Assembly: GCF_050624435.1 (NCBI RefSeq) | Contig: NC_134542.1 | Span: forward strand, 12,607,497-12,671,496 | DNA length: 64,000 nucleotides | Direction of reading: 5' to 3' | Source: Tenrec ecaudatus | Lineage: Eukaryota > Chordata > Mammalia > Afrosoricida > Tenrecidae | Part shown: positions 1 to 12,538 of the stretch, in pieces | Layout of the letters: every line of letters starts with the position of its first letter | Position numbering within the stretch: the first letter of the stretch is position 1 | Position numbers and translations under genes: made by a program | The notes under the pieces: generated by a model | What the model saw: the letters and a program-made list of their open reading frames with translations, nothing else | Databases searched by the model: none | What the model was told of the DNA's origin: nothing

Positions 1-40
1 TGTAAAGTCAAGTGGGAACAGAAGGGACTCATTCCTCTCC

Positions 41-113
41 AACAGGGTGACTGTGGTTTGAACCATAGACTTTGCCATTAATACCTACCTAGACGTGCCA
101 CCAAGGATTTGAA
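41..113 (-). mobile_element. AfroSINE head fragment, antisense
   Basis: gactgtggtttgaaccatag and gacgtgccaccaaggatt give the tRNA-like head on the minus strand with a degraded B box (ggtttgaacc). Confidence 0.6.
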
Positions 114-296
114 ACATATGGGCCAGTTCTTCTCTCTCCTACACAGCACCTATGAGTTCACATTGGCTTCATGGCAACAGAGACTCCTCTTGAGTTTAAT
201 GTCTCTCACCCCCCCCCCCATTTCGTGACAGCCGGTGACCTTGTATTAGTGGATAACATGAGAAGATGTGGCATAATTGAGTTCTACCAAGTCCCC

Positions 297-491
297 CAAT
301 GGTTCTCAACCTTCCTAATACCTTGACCCTTTAATACAGTGCCTTATGTTGTGGTGACCCCCGCAACCATAAACTTATTTTCATTACTGCTTCATAACTG
401 TAATTTGCTATTATTATGAATTTGGCCACCCCTAAGAAAGGGCCATTTGACCCCCCCAAAGGGGTCTCAACCCACAGGTTGAGAACCGCTG
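297..491. mobile_element. SPIN-type hAT MITE (copy 1)
   Basis: The right end reads aggttgagaaccgctg, the inverse of the SPIN terminal repeat, and the left end reads aatggttctcaacctt. Between them are the family's hallmark phrases: gaccctttaatacagt, tgttgtggtgacccccgcaa, ataactgtaatttgct, and the C-rich block that reads cccaaaggggtctcaaccca. At about 195 bp it is a non-autonomous internal-deletion form with no transposase. No clean 8-bp target duplication abuts the ends; ttctacca at 282-289 and tcctacct at 492-499 match at six of eight positions but the first is displaced by 7 bases. Confidence 0.88.
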
Positions 492-1879
492 TCCTACCTA
501 AGACTTGGCACTTATTTCCCCATCTTGTCCCTTCTCTCTTTCTTTACCTGACTCAGATGATATCAAACAATCCCTGGCACCCAGCCAGGAAATGACAACT
601 TTTCCACCTGCAATCCATCTTCTGAAGCCCTGAAAACATCTTATTTCACTAGTAATATTAGAAATATAATGACGCTGGTATGAATAAAACTGGAGGGATT
701 GCTAAAATCCAAATGCGTTTTCTTTCAACAGCAAGAGATTAGGACATCCCAATAATAAGTATATGTAATTTATTAAGCAGCATAGTCTTACTTAAATTGC
801 ATGTAATAAGTACAGTTGATAGCCAAACTGAAGAACAGTAGTTTTGGCTCCAAAATTTAGGAAATGTATCTTTGTTTTATTGGGGTACTGGGCAATCATT
901 TTTATAAGTGCTCTCTGAATTGAAAATAGCAATAATCATAGGAAGGAAGGCAAGAGAGTCATTGCATCATTCAGGATCCAATTAGATGGAAGAATCCATG
1001 CAGTCATTTGAACAGAGAAAGTTTAATGTAAACAGAAAAAGTTTATAAAGCAATACACGTACTCAAGGGTTGAGGGGGAGTACTGAGTAAGCAGCCAATT
1101 TGGACGATGGAGTCCCTTTTCCTAAACTGACATTTAGACTCTATTGGACTGAGATGCTGTGACCCACTGGGTGGTAGAGCTGACCACTGGGTTTCTCCAG
1201 ATCACAGTTGGTCCATAGGCTCTGGACAAGGAAGCAATCTCCCTTGGGTACAATCAACCTTGGCAGAAGTCCTTCCTTGCTGACAGCTGTATAATAAGGG
1301 CAAGGACTAGATGGAGAAAAACCAGGAAGAGGACCACCATCCTTTAATGTCTCCATCACCTGCTCCTCATAAACTTAAATACTACATAAATTGACAAAAA
1401 TACACAAAGGGCCCATCTCCATTTTCACATGCAGGCAAGGTAGAATGGAGTTGGAGCAGAGAGAATATAATTAGGTCATTTTCATTGTTGTATTTAACTT
1501 GTTCTTATCTGGTCATTTCTATGTACCCCTGTGTTTATAGTTCCAAGTAAGCTGAATTATGGATTGTCTTATAAATATGACAGTAATTGGGTTCTAAAAT
1601 CTATAAAAGACAATGGAGTAGTAGAAAGTTTGTGAACAAAGAATTTTATAAAAATCCAACCCACCGATATCAAGAAGTCAACTCTGACTGATGCCAAAGG
1701 CTCTTGGAGTTTTTACACAACCTTTTTTGAATCCCCCACCTATATCTTCAATCCAGGATATATCCTGATCAAGTATTTAACATATCAGCTTCTATTGGAA
1801 ATATAGAAACAACAAAAAGAGAGATAGAGAGAGAGAAATCCTATCAATTAAACATTTTACAAATGCTGCTCTGTTCTAG
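492..1879. other. no recognised feature
   Basis: AT-rich unique-looking DNA. The minus-strand open frame at 1141-1359 (72 codons) has no familiar protein. A short (GA)n lies at 1819-1837. Confidence 0.6.
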
Positions 1880-2045
1880 GCTGTTAGGTGCCCTGGAGCC
1901 AGTCCTGGTGCACAGCGACCTCATGCACAACAGAACAAAATATGGCCTGGTTCTGAGTCACCCTCACAAGTGTTCCTATGCTTGAGACCATAGTTGCAGC
2001 CTAGGCATCAATCCATCTCCTTGAGAGCCTTCCTCTCTTTGCCAG
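1880..2045 (-). mobile_element. RTE LINE 3' end, short antisense fragment
   Basis: Contains cacagcgacctcatgcacaa, cagaacaaaatatggcctgg, tcctatgcttgagaccatag and aatccatctccttgagagcc, matching the 3' end of the RTE copies at 3.9 and 15.5 kb in the same orientation. Directly followed by a sense SINE. Confidence 0.65.
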
Positions 2046-2070
2046 CCCCTCTGCACTACCACCAGAATAA

Positions 2071-2246
2071 GCCCCAGTGGTATAGTGATTACCAGTTGGG
2101 CTGCAATCCATATGGTCAGCAGTTCAAAACCACTAGCAGCTCTGCAGGAGAAAGACTGGGCTTTCTAATCCTGTAAATAGTTTCAGTCTTGGAAACTCAT
2201 AGTGGGTCCCTATGAGCCATCGCCAACTCGATTGCAGTGAGTGAAA
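2071..2246 (+). mobile_element. AfroSINE, sense
   Basis: Nearly complete: head ccagtggtatagtgattacc, body cagcagttcaaaaccactag and gagaaagactgggctttcta, end aactcgattgcagtgagtg. Follows an antisense RTE tail. Confidence 0.85.
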
Positions 2247-2528
2247 ACCTTTCAGTGAGTAGCTGAGTCCTGAGCTACTGCAAAACCAGTGTCTGAGAAG
2301 ACATTACTGGTTTCTGTGTTGTATATTCTGATTCATGGAAGCCTTCTGTGTGTCAGTGTAGAATTGTGTATGTTTAGTTTTTAACAAAAAACAAAAGTGT
2401 GTTTATTAAAAATGTTTTTTTAAATGTCCATTGATGGCAACGAGAGTGAGATACTGAGTGCTCTATGAGCGCCAATTTTCAAGGACCCTTGTAAAGAAAA
2501 AAATCCATTAGAATAGTGTATACAGGTA

Positions 2529-2715
2529 ACCAAATTCACTGCTGTCAAAAGAGGCCAACACATAGCGACCCTATAGGACAGTATGGAACTTCCCCTGTGA
2601 GTTTCTGAGAATAACCGTTCAAGGGGGTGGAAAGCCCAGACATTCCCCTGGTGGTTTAGAAATGCTGACTTTGTTGTTGGCAGCGCAAAGCATAACCACT
2701 TTGCCACCAGCTCCT
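2529..2715 (-). mobile_element. AfroSINE, antisense
   Basis: Full-length-like antisense copy: accaaattcactgctgtcaa, atagcgaccctataggacag, tcccctgtgagtttctgaga, and the head cataaccactttgccaccag. Confidence 0.88.
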
Positions 2716-2751
2716 CAGATACCGTTACCAGTGCAGACATTTTTGACTTGA

Positions 2752-2842
2752 TGCAAACTCACTGCCATCACATCAGGATTCACTGGAGTGACCCTACAGA
2801 ACAGGGTAGAGTGGTCCCTATGGATTTCTGAGACTATAGCTC
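2752..2842 (-). mobile_element. AfroSINE 3' half, antisense
   Basis: gcaaactcactgccatcaca, gtgaccctacagaacagggt, ggatttctgagactatag. Truncated before the tRNA head; in tandem with the copy just before it. Confidence 0.75.
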
Positions 2843-3261
2843 TTTTTTCTTTTCTTGAGAAAATAAAATTTATTTCAAAAAAGCTACTTTTCATCAGATA
2901 ATTTTAATATATAACATTGAGAATTCCTCTAACATCCATTATTCATATATTCAAGAAAATAAACCATGGTGCTGCTAATCACACATTTCTAAAACAAAAC
3001 AGAAACACTTATCTACCATATTCAGAGCAGTCATTTCTGATTGAAGATTAAATATTTATTACAATGAACAAATGGTAAAAATATGCTACCATTAGATATT
3101 TTTAAAAGATCCAGTTTCCAAAACGATTCCTAGAAAATGAATTTCGAAAGGTTTAGGCAGTGTCATAATAACTTGAATGACCTAATCAAACCCAACTACC
3201 AACTCTTTAAACAGTGTAACAGTTTTATTGGCATACAATTCACTAATCACACCATTGTGGT

Positions 3262-3408
3262 GGTGATTGAGATTGTAACATTGAAGGGACTAGAAAGCCT
3301 TGTCTTTCTTCTGCAGAACTTCGGCGAGTGGGGAGTGGGCTGTTCCCACTGCTGACTTCATGGTTAGCAGCCCAGCAAGTAACCATTATACCACAAGGGA
3401 TCCCCCAC
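3262..3408 (-). mobile_element. AfroSINE head portion, antisense
   Basis: gactagaaagccttgtcttt, cactgctgacttcatggtta, gcagcccagcaagtaaccat, tataccacaagggatc. The 3' third is decayed. Confidence 0.75.
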
Positions 3409-3884
3409 TTGATGCCAGATATTTTTTATTATTCATTAGCTTTCTTTATCACGCTCTATTAGTCAGTCTGTTTTGCTCTCTCTTGCTTAATAGAAGCATT
3501 CTGAATATGCCGTAATTCAGGGTCTTATCGGAAGAAAGAGTGACATAATTTGGGTTGATGTAGTCTCAAAAAGAATGTACTTGGTTACTACACAACATAT
3601 TTTGTTGACTGGGATCAAGAAGGCACTTTGACAGATACCAAAAAACTTAGCTTCACGTAGTGTGGCAATAATAGTTATCCTAAAAAAAAAACCATACCAG
3701 CAAAATCAAGTTAAATGCCAGCTTCCAATTTGACTTCACAAGCTCTTTTGACCTACATTATTATTGGATTGAAGGTTTGTAAGAAATGATCGATTGTGTC
3801 AAAGATTTTGACAAACCTATTGTCTACCTCACTGAACTATCATTTAGGTGATGACTATGAAAATATGCAAATCCACCTTGTAAC

Positions 3885-6190
3885 TTTTGCTTGGTTCCCT
3901 TGAGTCTGTTTTGATTCATAGTGGTCCTTTGTACCAGAGAAGGAAAGCCATGCCATCCATTCCATCATTGTCGTGCTTGAGTCTCTTACTGCAGCCCTGG
4001 TGTCATTCCATCTCCTTGATGGTCGTCCTCATTTTGACTGACCTCATTGAATAAGCATCAGCTCTTCTCCCGAAAATGCTCATTCCTCCTGATAACATAC
4101 TCAACCAATGGGAGAGAAAGTCTCCGCATTCTCTCTTCTAATTAGCGTTCTGGCGGGAATTCAAAGACAGACTTGCTTGTTCTTTCAACAGTCCATGGTA
4201 CCGCCAATAAATAGTCTTTAGGAGCACCACAATTCAAAGGCATTGATTCTTTTTAGGTCATGAGCAATGCACCACTTGATCTCTCCAATGCTGCTTCTAT
4301 GAGTATGGGTTGTAGATTCAAGTAAGAACAAATCATTGACAATTCTAAACTTTTAAGTAAGTCTATCATCGCTTTCTGATTGAATGACTACTTCTCCCCA
4401 CCCCCCATTTTTTATTAAGTACTTTTATTGGGAGCTTTTACATCTCCCATCACAATCCATACATTCATCCATTGTGTCAAGCACATTTGTACATATGCTG
4501 CCATCACCATTTTCAAAGCATTTTCTTTCTACTTGAGCCCTTGATATCAGCTCCTCATTTTTCGTCCTCCCTCCCCCCACCCCTCCCTCAGGAACCCTTG
4601 ATAAGTATGGATTGCTATTTTCATATCTTACATCATCCTCTGGAACGACTGCTTTTTGATGTGTTTCCAGTTTCTGCACGGACACAATCAATTGTTCTGG
4701 GACTCCCATTCTTTCCAATGTTATCCTGAATCTGTTCTAATACACACAGTCAAGAGCCATAGCATAGTCAGTACGCCACAGGTAAACATCTTTCTGGTAT
4801 TCTTGCTTTCAGCCAAGATCGTTTGGAATGGACAGGGCTATTCCTGATTCCATTTCCTTTTCTGTATCTAGCTTGAATTTCTGGTCGTTACTTCTCAGGG
4901 TTCTATCAAAACCATATAAAAATGATCTTCACCAAAATTTTACTAGCTGGTGATTTAGTGATATTCTTAGATAATTTACACATGTTTTAGGATCACCTTT
5001 CTTTAGAATAGGCACATATATGTCTTGTTCCCAGTTTGTTAGCCAGTTAGCTACCCTGCAATACTTTTCCAATAAACTGTTGAGTGTTTCTAGTGTTGTA
5101 TTCATGTATTGAAACATCTCAAACAGTATTTCTCCAATCTCTAGAACCTGTTTTGGTTTGGTTTGGTTTTTTACTCATGATTTCTTTGGGTGCAGCATGA
5201 AATTCTTCCTTCAGTGTATTTGAGCCTTGATCACATAATCTCCTGATATGGTTAAAAATCAACCGATTGATTTTAGGTGTAACGATTATGTTCTTTCCAT
5301 CTTGGTCATCCATTTCCTCTTCCATTGTAGTAATTTCTTCCTTTTCTGCCTTTTTAATGACCTTCTGATTTTGTCCTGTAAAGTGTCTTTGATGCCATCT
5401 CATATTTTGTCTAGATTTTATTCATTAGTGCTCAACGGATGAATATATTATTGAAATACTCTTTAAATTCAAGGGGGATTTACTCAGGGTCATTGTTTGG
5501 TTCTTATCAGCTTGTTTTACTTTATCTAGTTTCACTTTGAATTTTCAATAGAGCAATTAGTTGTCCCATTTTCAAACCCTGTCCTTGTTTTGACTCATGG
5601 TATTGAGTTTCCCAATAAGTTTTTCCTCAAATGAAGTTTATCTAAATCCAGTGTTTTCACCTAGTGAGGTTCCACATGCATGGTCACCGCTGATGCTGTT
5701 GGAAAATAAATCTATGTCCAGTAAATAGTTTGTCAATATTGCAAAATTCGGTAGCCTAGTTTCTATTGCCAAGCCTCGATTTTCAGGTTATTGACCTTTC
5801 TTTTTGTTTATATATTTCCTATTCAAATAGCCAGCAATCACTAGTACATCTTTGTTGCATGTTTAATCAATTTCAGACTGCATTTGTTGGTAGAAATATT
5901 TAATTTCTCCATCTTTTCCAAAAATGGTTGACATGTATATTTTAAGAATAATTGCATTAATTGGCCTTCTTAGTAGGTATATGAATATTATCCGAACATA
6001 AATAGCATTGTTCTTTTCAGGAAAGATCTGGAGACGTTCTTTTGACCATGAATGTGACACTGTTTATCTTCCATTTGTTATTCTTGTCAGAAAAATCAAA
6101 TGATTGCGTAGGAGAAGAGGCCTTTGCAAGGTCAGATATGGCTATGTTCTTGCTTGTTGTTAGCTTATTTCCCCTTGCTAAGTCACTCTT
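3885..6190 (-). mobile_element. RTE (BovB-like) LINE, long decayed copy with a nested LINE 3' end
   Basis: Read on the minus strand, gene order is endonuclease, then reverse transcriptase, then 3' end. At 6060-5863 the frame gives INAIILKIYMSTIFGKDGEI followed by KYFYQQMQSEID, like RTE endonuclease. At 5117-4929 it gives NWEQDIYVPILKKGDPKTCV then NYLRISL, the reverse transcriptase block of the form PIxKKGxxxxxxNY. The 3' part continues to about 3885, where it reads like the family tail (gactcatag type phrase). Stops and frameshifts are frequent. At 4405-4638 another LINE 3' end is inserted; RTE wording resumes at about 4640 (tgttctgggactcccattct, cacaggtaaacatctttctg). About 2.1 kb of a roughly 3.3 kb element survives. 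Confidence 0.82.
4405..4638 (-). mobile_element. LINE (probably L1) 3' end nested in the RTE
   Basis: Plus-strand wording is tttattaagtacttttattg, then cacaatccatacattcatcc, attgtgtcaagcacatttgt, cttgagcccttgatatcagc. The same text recurs at 20.4 kb and 37.0 kb and, inverted, at 25.4 and 46.1 kb in this window, so it is a dispersed family. On the minus strand it ends in an AATAAA-type signal near 4412-4418. A C-rich block (ccctccccccacccctccct) is typical of all copies. Confidence 0.7.
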
Positions 6191-6249
6191 ATGCAACACC
6201 TAGTGGGGCTGGCTTACCAGTCTGAAGCTCTGGCACTAAACTTCCTTTG

Positions 6250-6640
6250 TCGGCCAGAACTCTAAAAGTCTGTCTCTCTTTGGGGAGTGTGAAGACTCTG
6301 ATCTAACCAGGTATAACCAGAACTGAAAGGCAGGACTGAGGTCACAATGGGGTCATCGTTGGGGGTAGCCCCCCTCATTCTCAACAATATTTTTTGTTTG
6401 TTTGTTTGTTGTTTGTTTGTTTGAGGTCTTCTGATGCCTGTTAAATGATTCCATAGGAACCTCATGATCACAGAGGCTAGTGTGCTTCTTCCATATGGGC
6501 TTGTGGCTTCTCTGCTAGATGGACCCTTGTTTAACTTCAAGCTTCTCTAAGACCCCCAGATACTATATCTTTTGAAAACCAGGCACCATCATTTTTCTTC
6601 ACCACATATGTTTATGCATCCCTTATGTTAGAAGTTTATA
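6250..6640 (-). mobile_element. LINE (probably L1) 3' UTR fragment
   Basis: Shares phrases with 21080-21170: gtcttctgatgcctg against ggatcttctgatgcttt, and cagaggctagtgtgcttctt against cacaggctggtgtgcttctt. It therefore belongs to the same family as the copy at 20.4-21.2 kb but covers a part farther from the poly(A) end (ctaagacccccagatacta, cttcaccacatatgtttatg). A (TTTG)n run sits at 6393-6424. A small duplication, gatagaagtttttaaaaagt at 6657 and its twin at 6630, follows just outside. Confidence 0.6.
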
Positions 6641-6644
6641 AAAA

Positions 6645-7061
6645 GTAGGTGACCATGATAGAAGTTTTTAAAAAGTAGGTGACCAGGAGGTGTTCTAATG
6701 GAATGATGAGCTTCTTCTGATGTCAAATTATACATACTTTTCAGCACAACTCAGGGACAAAAAAAAAAAGGATTCCCCACCCCCCACTACATCCTTTTCT
6801 ATAAAGTACCTATGAATAATGCTGCTCAGAGGAACATGAAAAGTTTATTTCTTGTACCTTGTGGATAAAATGGTTCTTGGAGTCATGACACAATTCCAAC
6901 GTGTAGAAGAAGGATGATTTTCCTGAATACCACTTCATATTCCATTCACCTAAGGGAAGAAAAAATACGAAAGGAGAATTTGTTCCTAGATCTGGCTCCA
7001 GTAAGTCATCTGGGATGTTATTATATTCATATACTGCTATAGTTGAAAAACCATGGGCTGA
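6645..7061. other. no recognised feature
   Basis: Holds the second unit of a 33-base near-duplication (agaagtttataaaaagtagg tgacca at 6630 and agaagtttttaaaaagtagg tgacca at 6660) and an A-run at 6760; otherwise nothing seen. Confidence 0.55.
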
Positions 7062-7160
7062 GAGAAAGGCTTCTCAAACTTTACTGGAAATAAGAATCAC
7101 CTGCAACCGTGAGTTATTTGATATTCTGATTCAATAGTTCTTGGATAACTGAACTTTATT
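7062..7160. mobile_element. MER5-like hAT-Charlie fragment
   Basis: ggcttctcaaactttactgg, agaatcacctgcaaccgtga, gatattctgattcaatagtt. This is the MER5 order (ctcaaacttt, gaatcacctg, tctgattcag). Confidence 0.5.
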
Positions 7161-7162
7161 CA

Positions 7163-7264
7163 AACCCCTGGCCATGGGGTTGACTGTTCATAGGGGCAAG
7201 GGGATTGAACCACTAACCTTTTGATTAGCTGTAGTGGGCTTAACCATTGTGCAACCAGCCCTTC
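7163..7264 (-). mobile_element. AfroSINE head fragment, antisense
   Basis: gattgaaccactaacctttt, cttaaccattgtgcaaccag. The middle is deleted. Abuts a MER5-like piece. Confidence 0.6.
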
Positions 7265-8249
7265 TTTGAATGACCATTGGAGGATAAGTCTTGATGTTTT
7301 CTTGGGTGATTTGCATCATAATGCCAACATGGTTTAATTAGGCTCTGAGATGACAAGATTTAAAGGATTAGTTTTGTTGGATTGGGAGATAGGAGACAAA
7401 TGATTTGGGATAGGAGGTGTTTTTTATTTTGTCTGCACTGAAAGTAGACTGAAATGAGATGGTTGATGGTGAGCCATGATTAGTCATTTCTGTTCCAACA
7501 GAGTGACACCTGGGTAACAGAAGGGGTAATTAAGCAGTGGTAATTCATTAGGTGCTCTATAAATATTACCATGACAGAACTTGATGGGCATACCGAATGT
7601 AATAAGTTACACTGAAATTGTATATATGGGAGGAATTAGGAATGTGTGAGCACTTGAGGAAGTAGCCATGATAAAATAATGGCAGACATCATATTATAAC
7701 TGCACTTACTGTACTCTCCTGAGCTCCAGCATTCAGTATTACATCAGCCAGTTCCTCAATATCCTTTCAGTTGTTGATAACCCAGTGACATTAACTATGG
7801 GACTTACTGTCTACTGAAACCAGTCTAATTCTAGAAATAAGAACAGAATAAATGGACATGCTAAACACCTTTCCAAGAAATATCTTATCTGCGCAAACAG
7901 TTGAGGGGTGCTGAATTTTTTTTAATGTACCTGGTGCACTTTAGGCACACACAGAGTCATTGAACTGGAATAAGGAGAAATATGAGGGAAGAGAAATATT
8001 AAATTTACTCTCATGTTAGTGGGACACGTATTTGAGGCAAAAGTCAGGGGTAAATAAGGAAACTTGGGAATCACATAATTAAAACAAGTTCATAATCTCA
8101 GTACTCACCAGCACCAATCTTTCACACTGCACGTCATTTCACAGCCAACCGTAGAACTGGAAAAATAAATCTGTGGACTTCTCTTGAAAATATATCTTAT
8201 GAGTCTCATTTCTTGAAGAACAAATAACTACCAGAGACCAAGTCAACAA
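7265..8249. other. no recognised feature
   Basis: Unique-looking AT-rich DNA beyond the candidate poly(A) site. No open frame or repeat recognised. Confidence 0.6.
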
Positions 8250-9794
8250 ATTTAAACTATTGCTTTTATTATAATTACACGGGAGCACAAATAAATAAGC
8301 ACAAAAGTATTGTAAAATATTGCCAATGCACTAAGGAAACAATTGGTTCAAACAACATCAGGTTACTTCAGTAGTATCAAAGTACATTTATAATTACATG
8401 TTACCTAAAAAAATCAAGTACAAAAATTAAGAGAAATGAAAACATCAATTTTTGTATTATTCTGTAGATAGAAATGGCTAACAACACACAAATAGAGAAA
8501 GCTGTTAACTATTATTTATTGTACAATTTCCAGGCACATACCTGAAATTGCTAAGGAATTATGAAAAATGCAATATGACATTCCGATGTTGAGATGCAGT
8601 AAGCGTATGATACTGGAATGGATGTTAAATGGTTTCTTTTAAAAACCCTGTCTTTTTAAAATGCAGTGTTATTAGCCACTAAAAAAAGTAATATTTTATA
8701 TAATTTTCTCAATAGCTATTCATCTCAAATTGTTGAAAAGAGCAAGAAGGTAAACATACAATTGCTAAATACGTAAACACATCTTTAGTGCAAGATAACA
8801 AGACTTGTGACTTTACTGTGCTTTGTGTTGGTTTGTGTTTATGATCACAGTGCACTTTACACAAATTGCTACACTAGAAATGTTAACTTAAGGAGTTCCA
8901 AACAAAAGAAGTGCATCTTAAACATTTCCTTATATATTATATACAGTATGTATACTGTATGTAGGTGTACCCATGTGCAAACGGGGATGCTGGAAGGGTA
9001 GGCAAACCCAGTCACATTTGGGAACATCTCAAAAGAATTGTCATGTATATTTGGGGGAGATAAACCCCAACTGTATTCCTTTAAGCAGAGGTCCCCTTGC
9101 ATTTAAAACTTTATACCATGGAAGGGGAATTGACTCAGACTCTTGCCAGATTATATACCATTATCTAGGATGTTAATGACCCAAATATCAAAGGGTTTAA
9201 AGTCGTTCCAAATCCCAGCCATCATGTTCAAGTCCAACATGGTTCAAAACATGTTACCCTTGTACTGATTCACATAGGCAGCAGTACATATTGCATGTGT
9301 ACATACATAGAGGCTTACACATAAATGTATTTTATACCTAGACATGAACTGGAACATGTTTTTTATATTATTTTGACTATATACTTGATTTGAAAAACAA
9401 GGGAACATCATGAATAGAGAGAGACATAAGAGGAGCTATCAACCTAGTGAACTTGTGCATTTTCTCAAAGACAAGTAGCTTTGTTTGAAATGTTAATGAT
9501 TGCATAATTAAGCTCCTTGAGAGGGGGGGGCACATCTTTTTTTTTCATTGTTTAGTACCTGGTCCTTCAAAATTTTTAAATAATTCATTGTTGAGTGAGT
9601 AATTGAGTGTTAACACTCTACAATTAGCTATCTATTTTCCCATGTAGGAGAGAAGCTATAGTGGGTTAATGGGACAAACAATAGGTCCCATTCTTCTCTC
9701 ATTTCCATGTGAGTTCAGGAAGCAAAGGACTGTTGGATGCTATTCCAGTTCTATTTCTATTACTTTGCAAGGGTGAACTCTCTCTTCACAGATT

Positions 9795-9992
9795 GCTGTT
9801 GTGTCATTGATTAGGAATGCAAATAACCCTGTAGGACATAGCAGAGCTGTCCTATAAAGTTTTCTCACTGTAAGCTTATAGGATGTAGATTTCAAAGTCT
9901 GTTCTCCTGTGGAGTCTCTGGCAGGATAGAACTGTTGGTCCTCAGCTTAGCAGCTGAGCTCTGTAACCATTGTGCCACAACTGATCCTTCTG
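9795..9992 (-). mobile_element. AfroSINE, antisense, inside the candidate 3' UTR
   Basis: gcaaataaccctgtaggaca, tagcagagctgtcctataaa, ctcagcttagcagctgagct, gtaaccattgtgccacaact. Divergent but full length. Confidence 0.72.
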
Positions 9993-10239
9993 TTGAAATC
10001 TCACAAATTTTCTTAACTTCACAAGTAACGTGAATTAACTTACAGACTCTTCGCTATTTCAGGGAACTGATTTACTTTACGTATCAGTAGTCTTAAAGTA
10101 GTATGCCTCTGTGTTGCTTTAATGTCTTATTAAATGCTTCAAGCAATAATCCAATAGAAGTGGTTAGTTTGATTTCCTGGCTCAGGAAAGTAGCTTACAA
10201 GAAGCAGACAAACTCGGTATGTTAATACAAACAAACCAG

Positions 10240-10420
10240 CTTCAAACTCACTCCCATTCAGTCAATGTTGGCTCACAGTGACTCCCTGTGGACTTCTGAG
10301 CCTGTCACTGTTTGACTGGAGTAGAAAGGCCAGTCTTTTCCTGAGGTGCTGATGGTGGTTTTGAACTGCCGACCATGTGGTTCACAGTCCAATGGGTAAC
10401 CACTACACCACAAAGGCTGA
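10240..10420 (-). mobile_element. AfroSINE, antisense, inside the candidate 3' UTR
   Basis: aaactcactcccattcagtc, tgactccctgtggacttctg, gatggtggttttgaactgcc, gggtaaccactacaccacaa. Well preserved; if the UTR is real this SINE would be transcribed sense with it. Confidence 0.83.
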
Positions 10421-12063
10421 GTTGGGCAAAACCCAGTAGGAAAATGGTTCCTCAACTCCCTAGCAGAATTCAAAGGAACCTTTATTTGGAGATCTCAATC
10501 TGAGGCGCTATGTCATGTCATGGTTTTTTCAAAGTAACATTGCAAAGGAGAACTGCTAAGTGTTTGATTGGGTACATATTTTTAAACCATATTTTCCATA
10601 CTTAATGCTTTATTTTGTTTTACTTACCCGACTGTTTCATGTGGATGAGCATGAACCTTGGTTAGCACTTAAACAGAGCGCTTTTTACTCCAAACTTGCT
10701 ACAGTAGTGTACACATGGGGGAAAGGGCTCGGTGTTTATTTAAAAGGCTAACATTCTGTCTCAGAAGTAACTGGCTTCTGTGTTTGGGGTTGCGCGTCCA
10801 CTCTGTTACATTGCAAGGGCGAGCTGTCCCTCATCACAGACTGCTTTTGTGGGTCACTGAGCAGGAAAAACACCAGCCCCACAGGACACAGGAGAACTGT
10901 CCCAGGATTGAGCTTCACTTTTTCATGAGTTCTAGAGAAGTCCATTTCTTCTCCTAGAAAGAGTATTCCCCCTGAAAAAGCACCTGGGTCCTGTGTCTGT
11001 ACACTTTGCTGTGAAAACATTATTTTGGGTACGTATGAGCCCTGCTGCTGGTTTGTTCTTCGGGACGGCTACATTCTTAGCTTTAGCATGCCCCAGACTC
11101 TTCCAGCTCTTAAGGGAATCTTCTTATCAACTAACCAAATTCCTACACTGAAGTGCTCTGATTGTCGACAGCCAGCTATGTCTCTCTCTGTCTGGATAGC
11201 TCTTCTTCTCCACATGGAGAACCTATGAGCATAGAGGACATCAACGACAGAATGCCCACTGCCACAGAAACGAAACCACGTGGATGGAAATGTAGACACA
11301 GAATAACGTTTCTGGAGTCAAATAACAACAAAGTGATTTTCTGGATCTTTCCTTTTCTTTCCATGGATGGTGGGGTTTGGGACAATTAAATGAAATGGCT
11401 ACCTGAGGTCAGATTTCAAAGGATGAAGTAGTATGTCTGAAAAAGCCGCTCATGAACCTGGCCACAGTACAGATTTGGCAAAACTAATGGAAATGAGTGG
11501 ATACCACACAAACCGATTTAGTATTTCTCTGTCCTTTCAACAAGTGGTTAATATACTCTTTTTTGAATTCCCAGGTACACGGGAGTGATCAACATCTGAA
11601 AAGTCTCATCTGCATCTTCCCATAGAGAATGGTGATCTAACGATACATCTTAAGATGGAATATGTATGTGCCAAACTAAAATTTAAAAATGATGCAAAGA
11701 ATTCTTGCCTTCTGTCTGATTGATCAACTTAATAGCTGTGGTCTTCATGACTTAAATCAAGAGAATATCTTGGGATATAAACACGATTGTTTCAATTTTG
11801 AGTCACTCTGGACACATTTCCACTGCTTTGCAATGTGTGCACCATAAGTCCTTGGATTTCAAACATTGTCTATTACTGGTGAAACCTGGAGGCAGGATTT
11901 GTTTGAGCTGCTTAAGATCCTGCCCTGATTCCCTGTACTTGGTGATACTGCTTCTGCTTCTCCTTCTTTTTTACCACCTCCATTAAGCATATCCTAACAT
12001 TTCAGTGTTTTATGTTTATAATCCTCCCACTGTGTGCTCATTCATTCTTGTGTCCACAAGTGC

Positions 12064-12082
12064 GCACACACACACACACACA
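12064..12082. repeat. (AC)n microsatellite
   Basis: About nine AC units, inside the candidate 3' UTR. Confidence 0.95.
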
Positions 12083-12520
12083 ACAAATACACATGCTCCC
12101 AATTTACCTTTTCCCTCCTTATTGGACATCAAAATAGACATCAACTATAAAATATTAAACACTATTTTATAACATTTCAAAGGCTTGGAAGGAACTATTA
12201 CTGATAAAGCATTACTAGATTCTCTTTTTAACAATATAGATTACAAAAATCTCCTAAATTCTGTGATATTTGGTCTTATTGAGCAGCACTGTACTACTGC
12301 TGCTAATACCCTTAGAAGGAAAACCACCACGACAAGAACTTCAAACACATACCTGTTCTTTCAGAAATATAATACTAAAGGGATTGTTAAAGAGGAACCA
12401 CATACTGTCAATAGTAGGAAGCATAAATAGTCATTTCAATATACAAAATATAGGTGATAGTTTCCCTTTAACTCTCTCGTGGCAATATTAATAGTCAACT
12501 AACAAGTTACTATTAAAAGA

Positions 12521-12538
12521 TATATATATATATATATG
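12521..12538. repeat. (TA)n microsatellite
   Basis: Nine TA units. Confidence 0.95.

Noticed and set aside
8936-8966. Small palindrome tacagtatgtatactgta
   Set aside because: 8-bp arms in AT-rich DNA are expected by chance.
12064-12538. CRISPR-like spacing of short repeats
   Set aside because: They are ordinary AC and TA microsatellites in a vertebrate genome; no direct-repeat and spacer array exists anywhere in the window.
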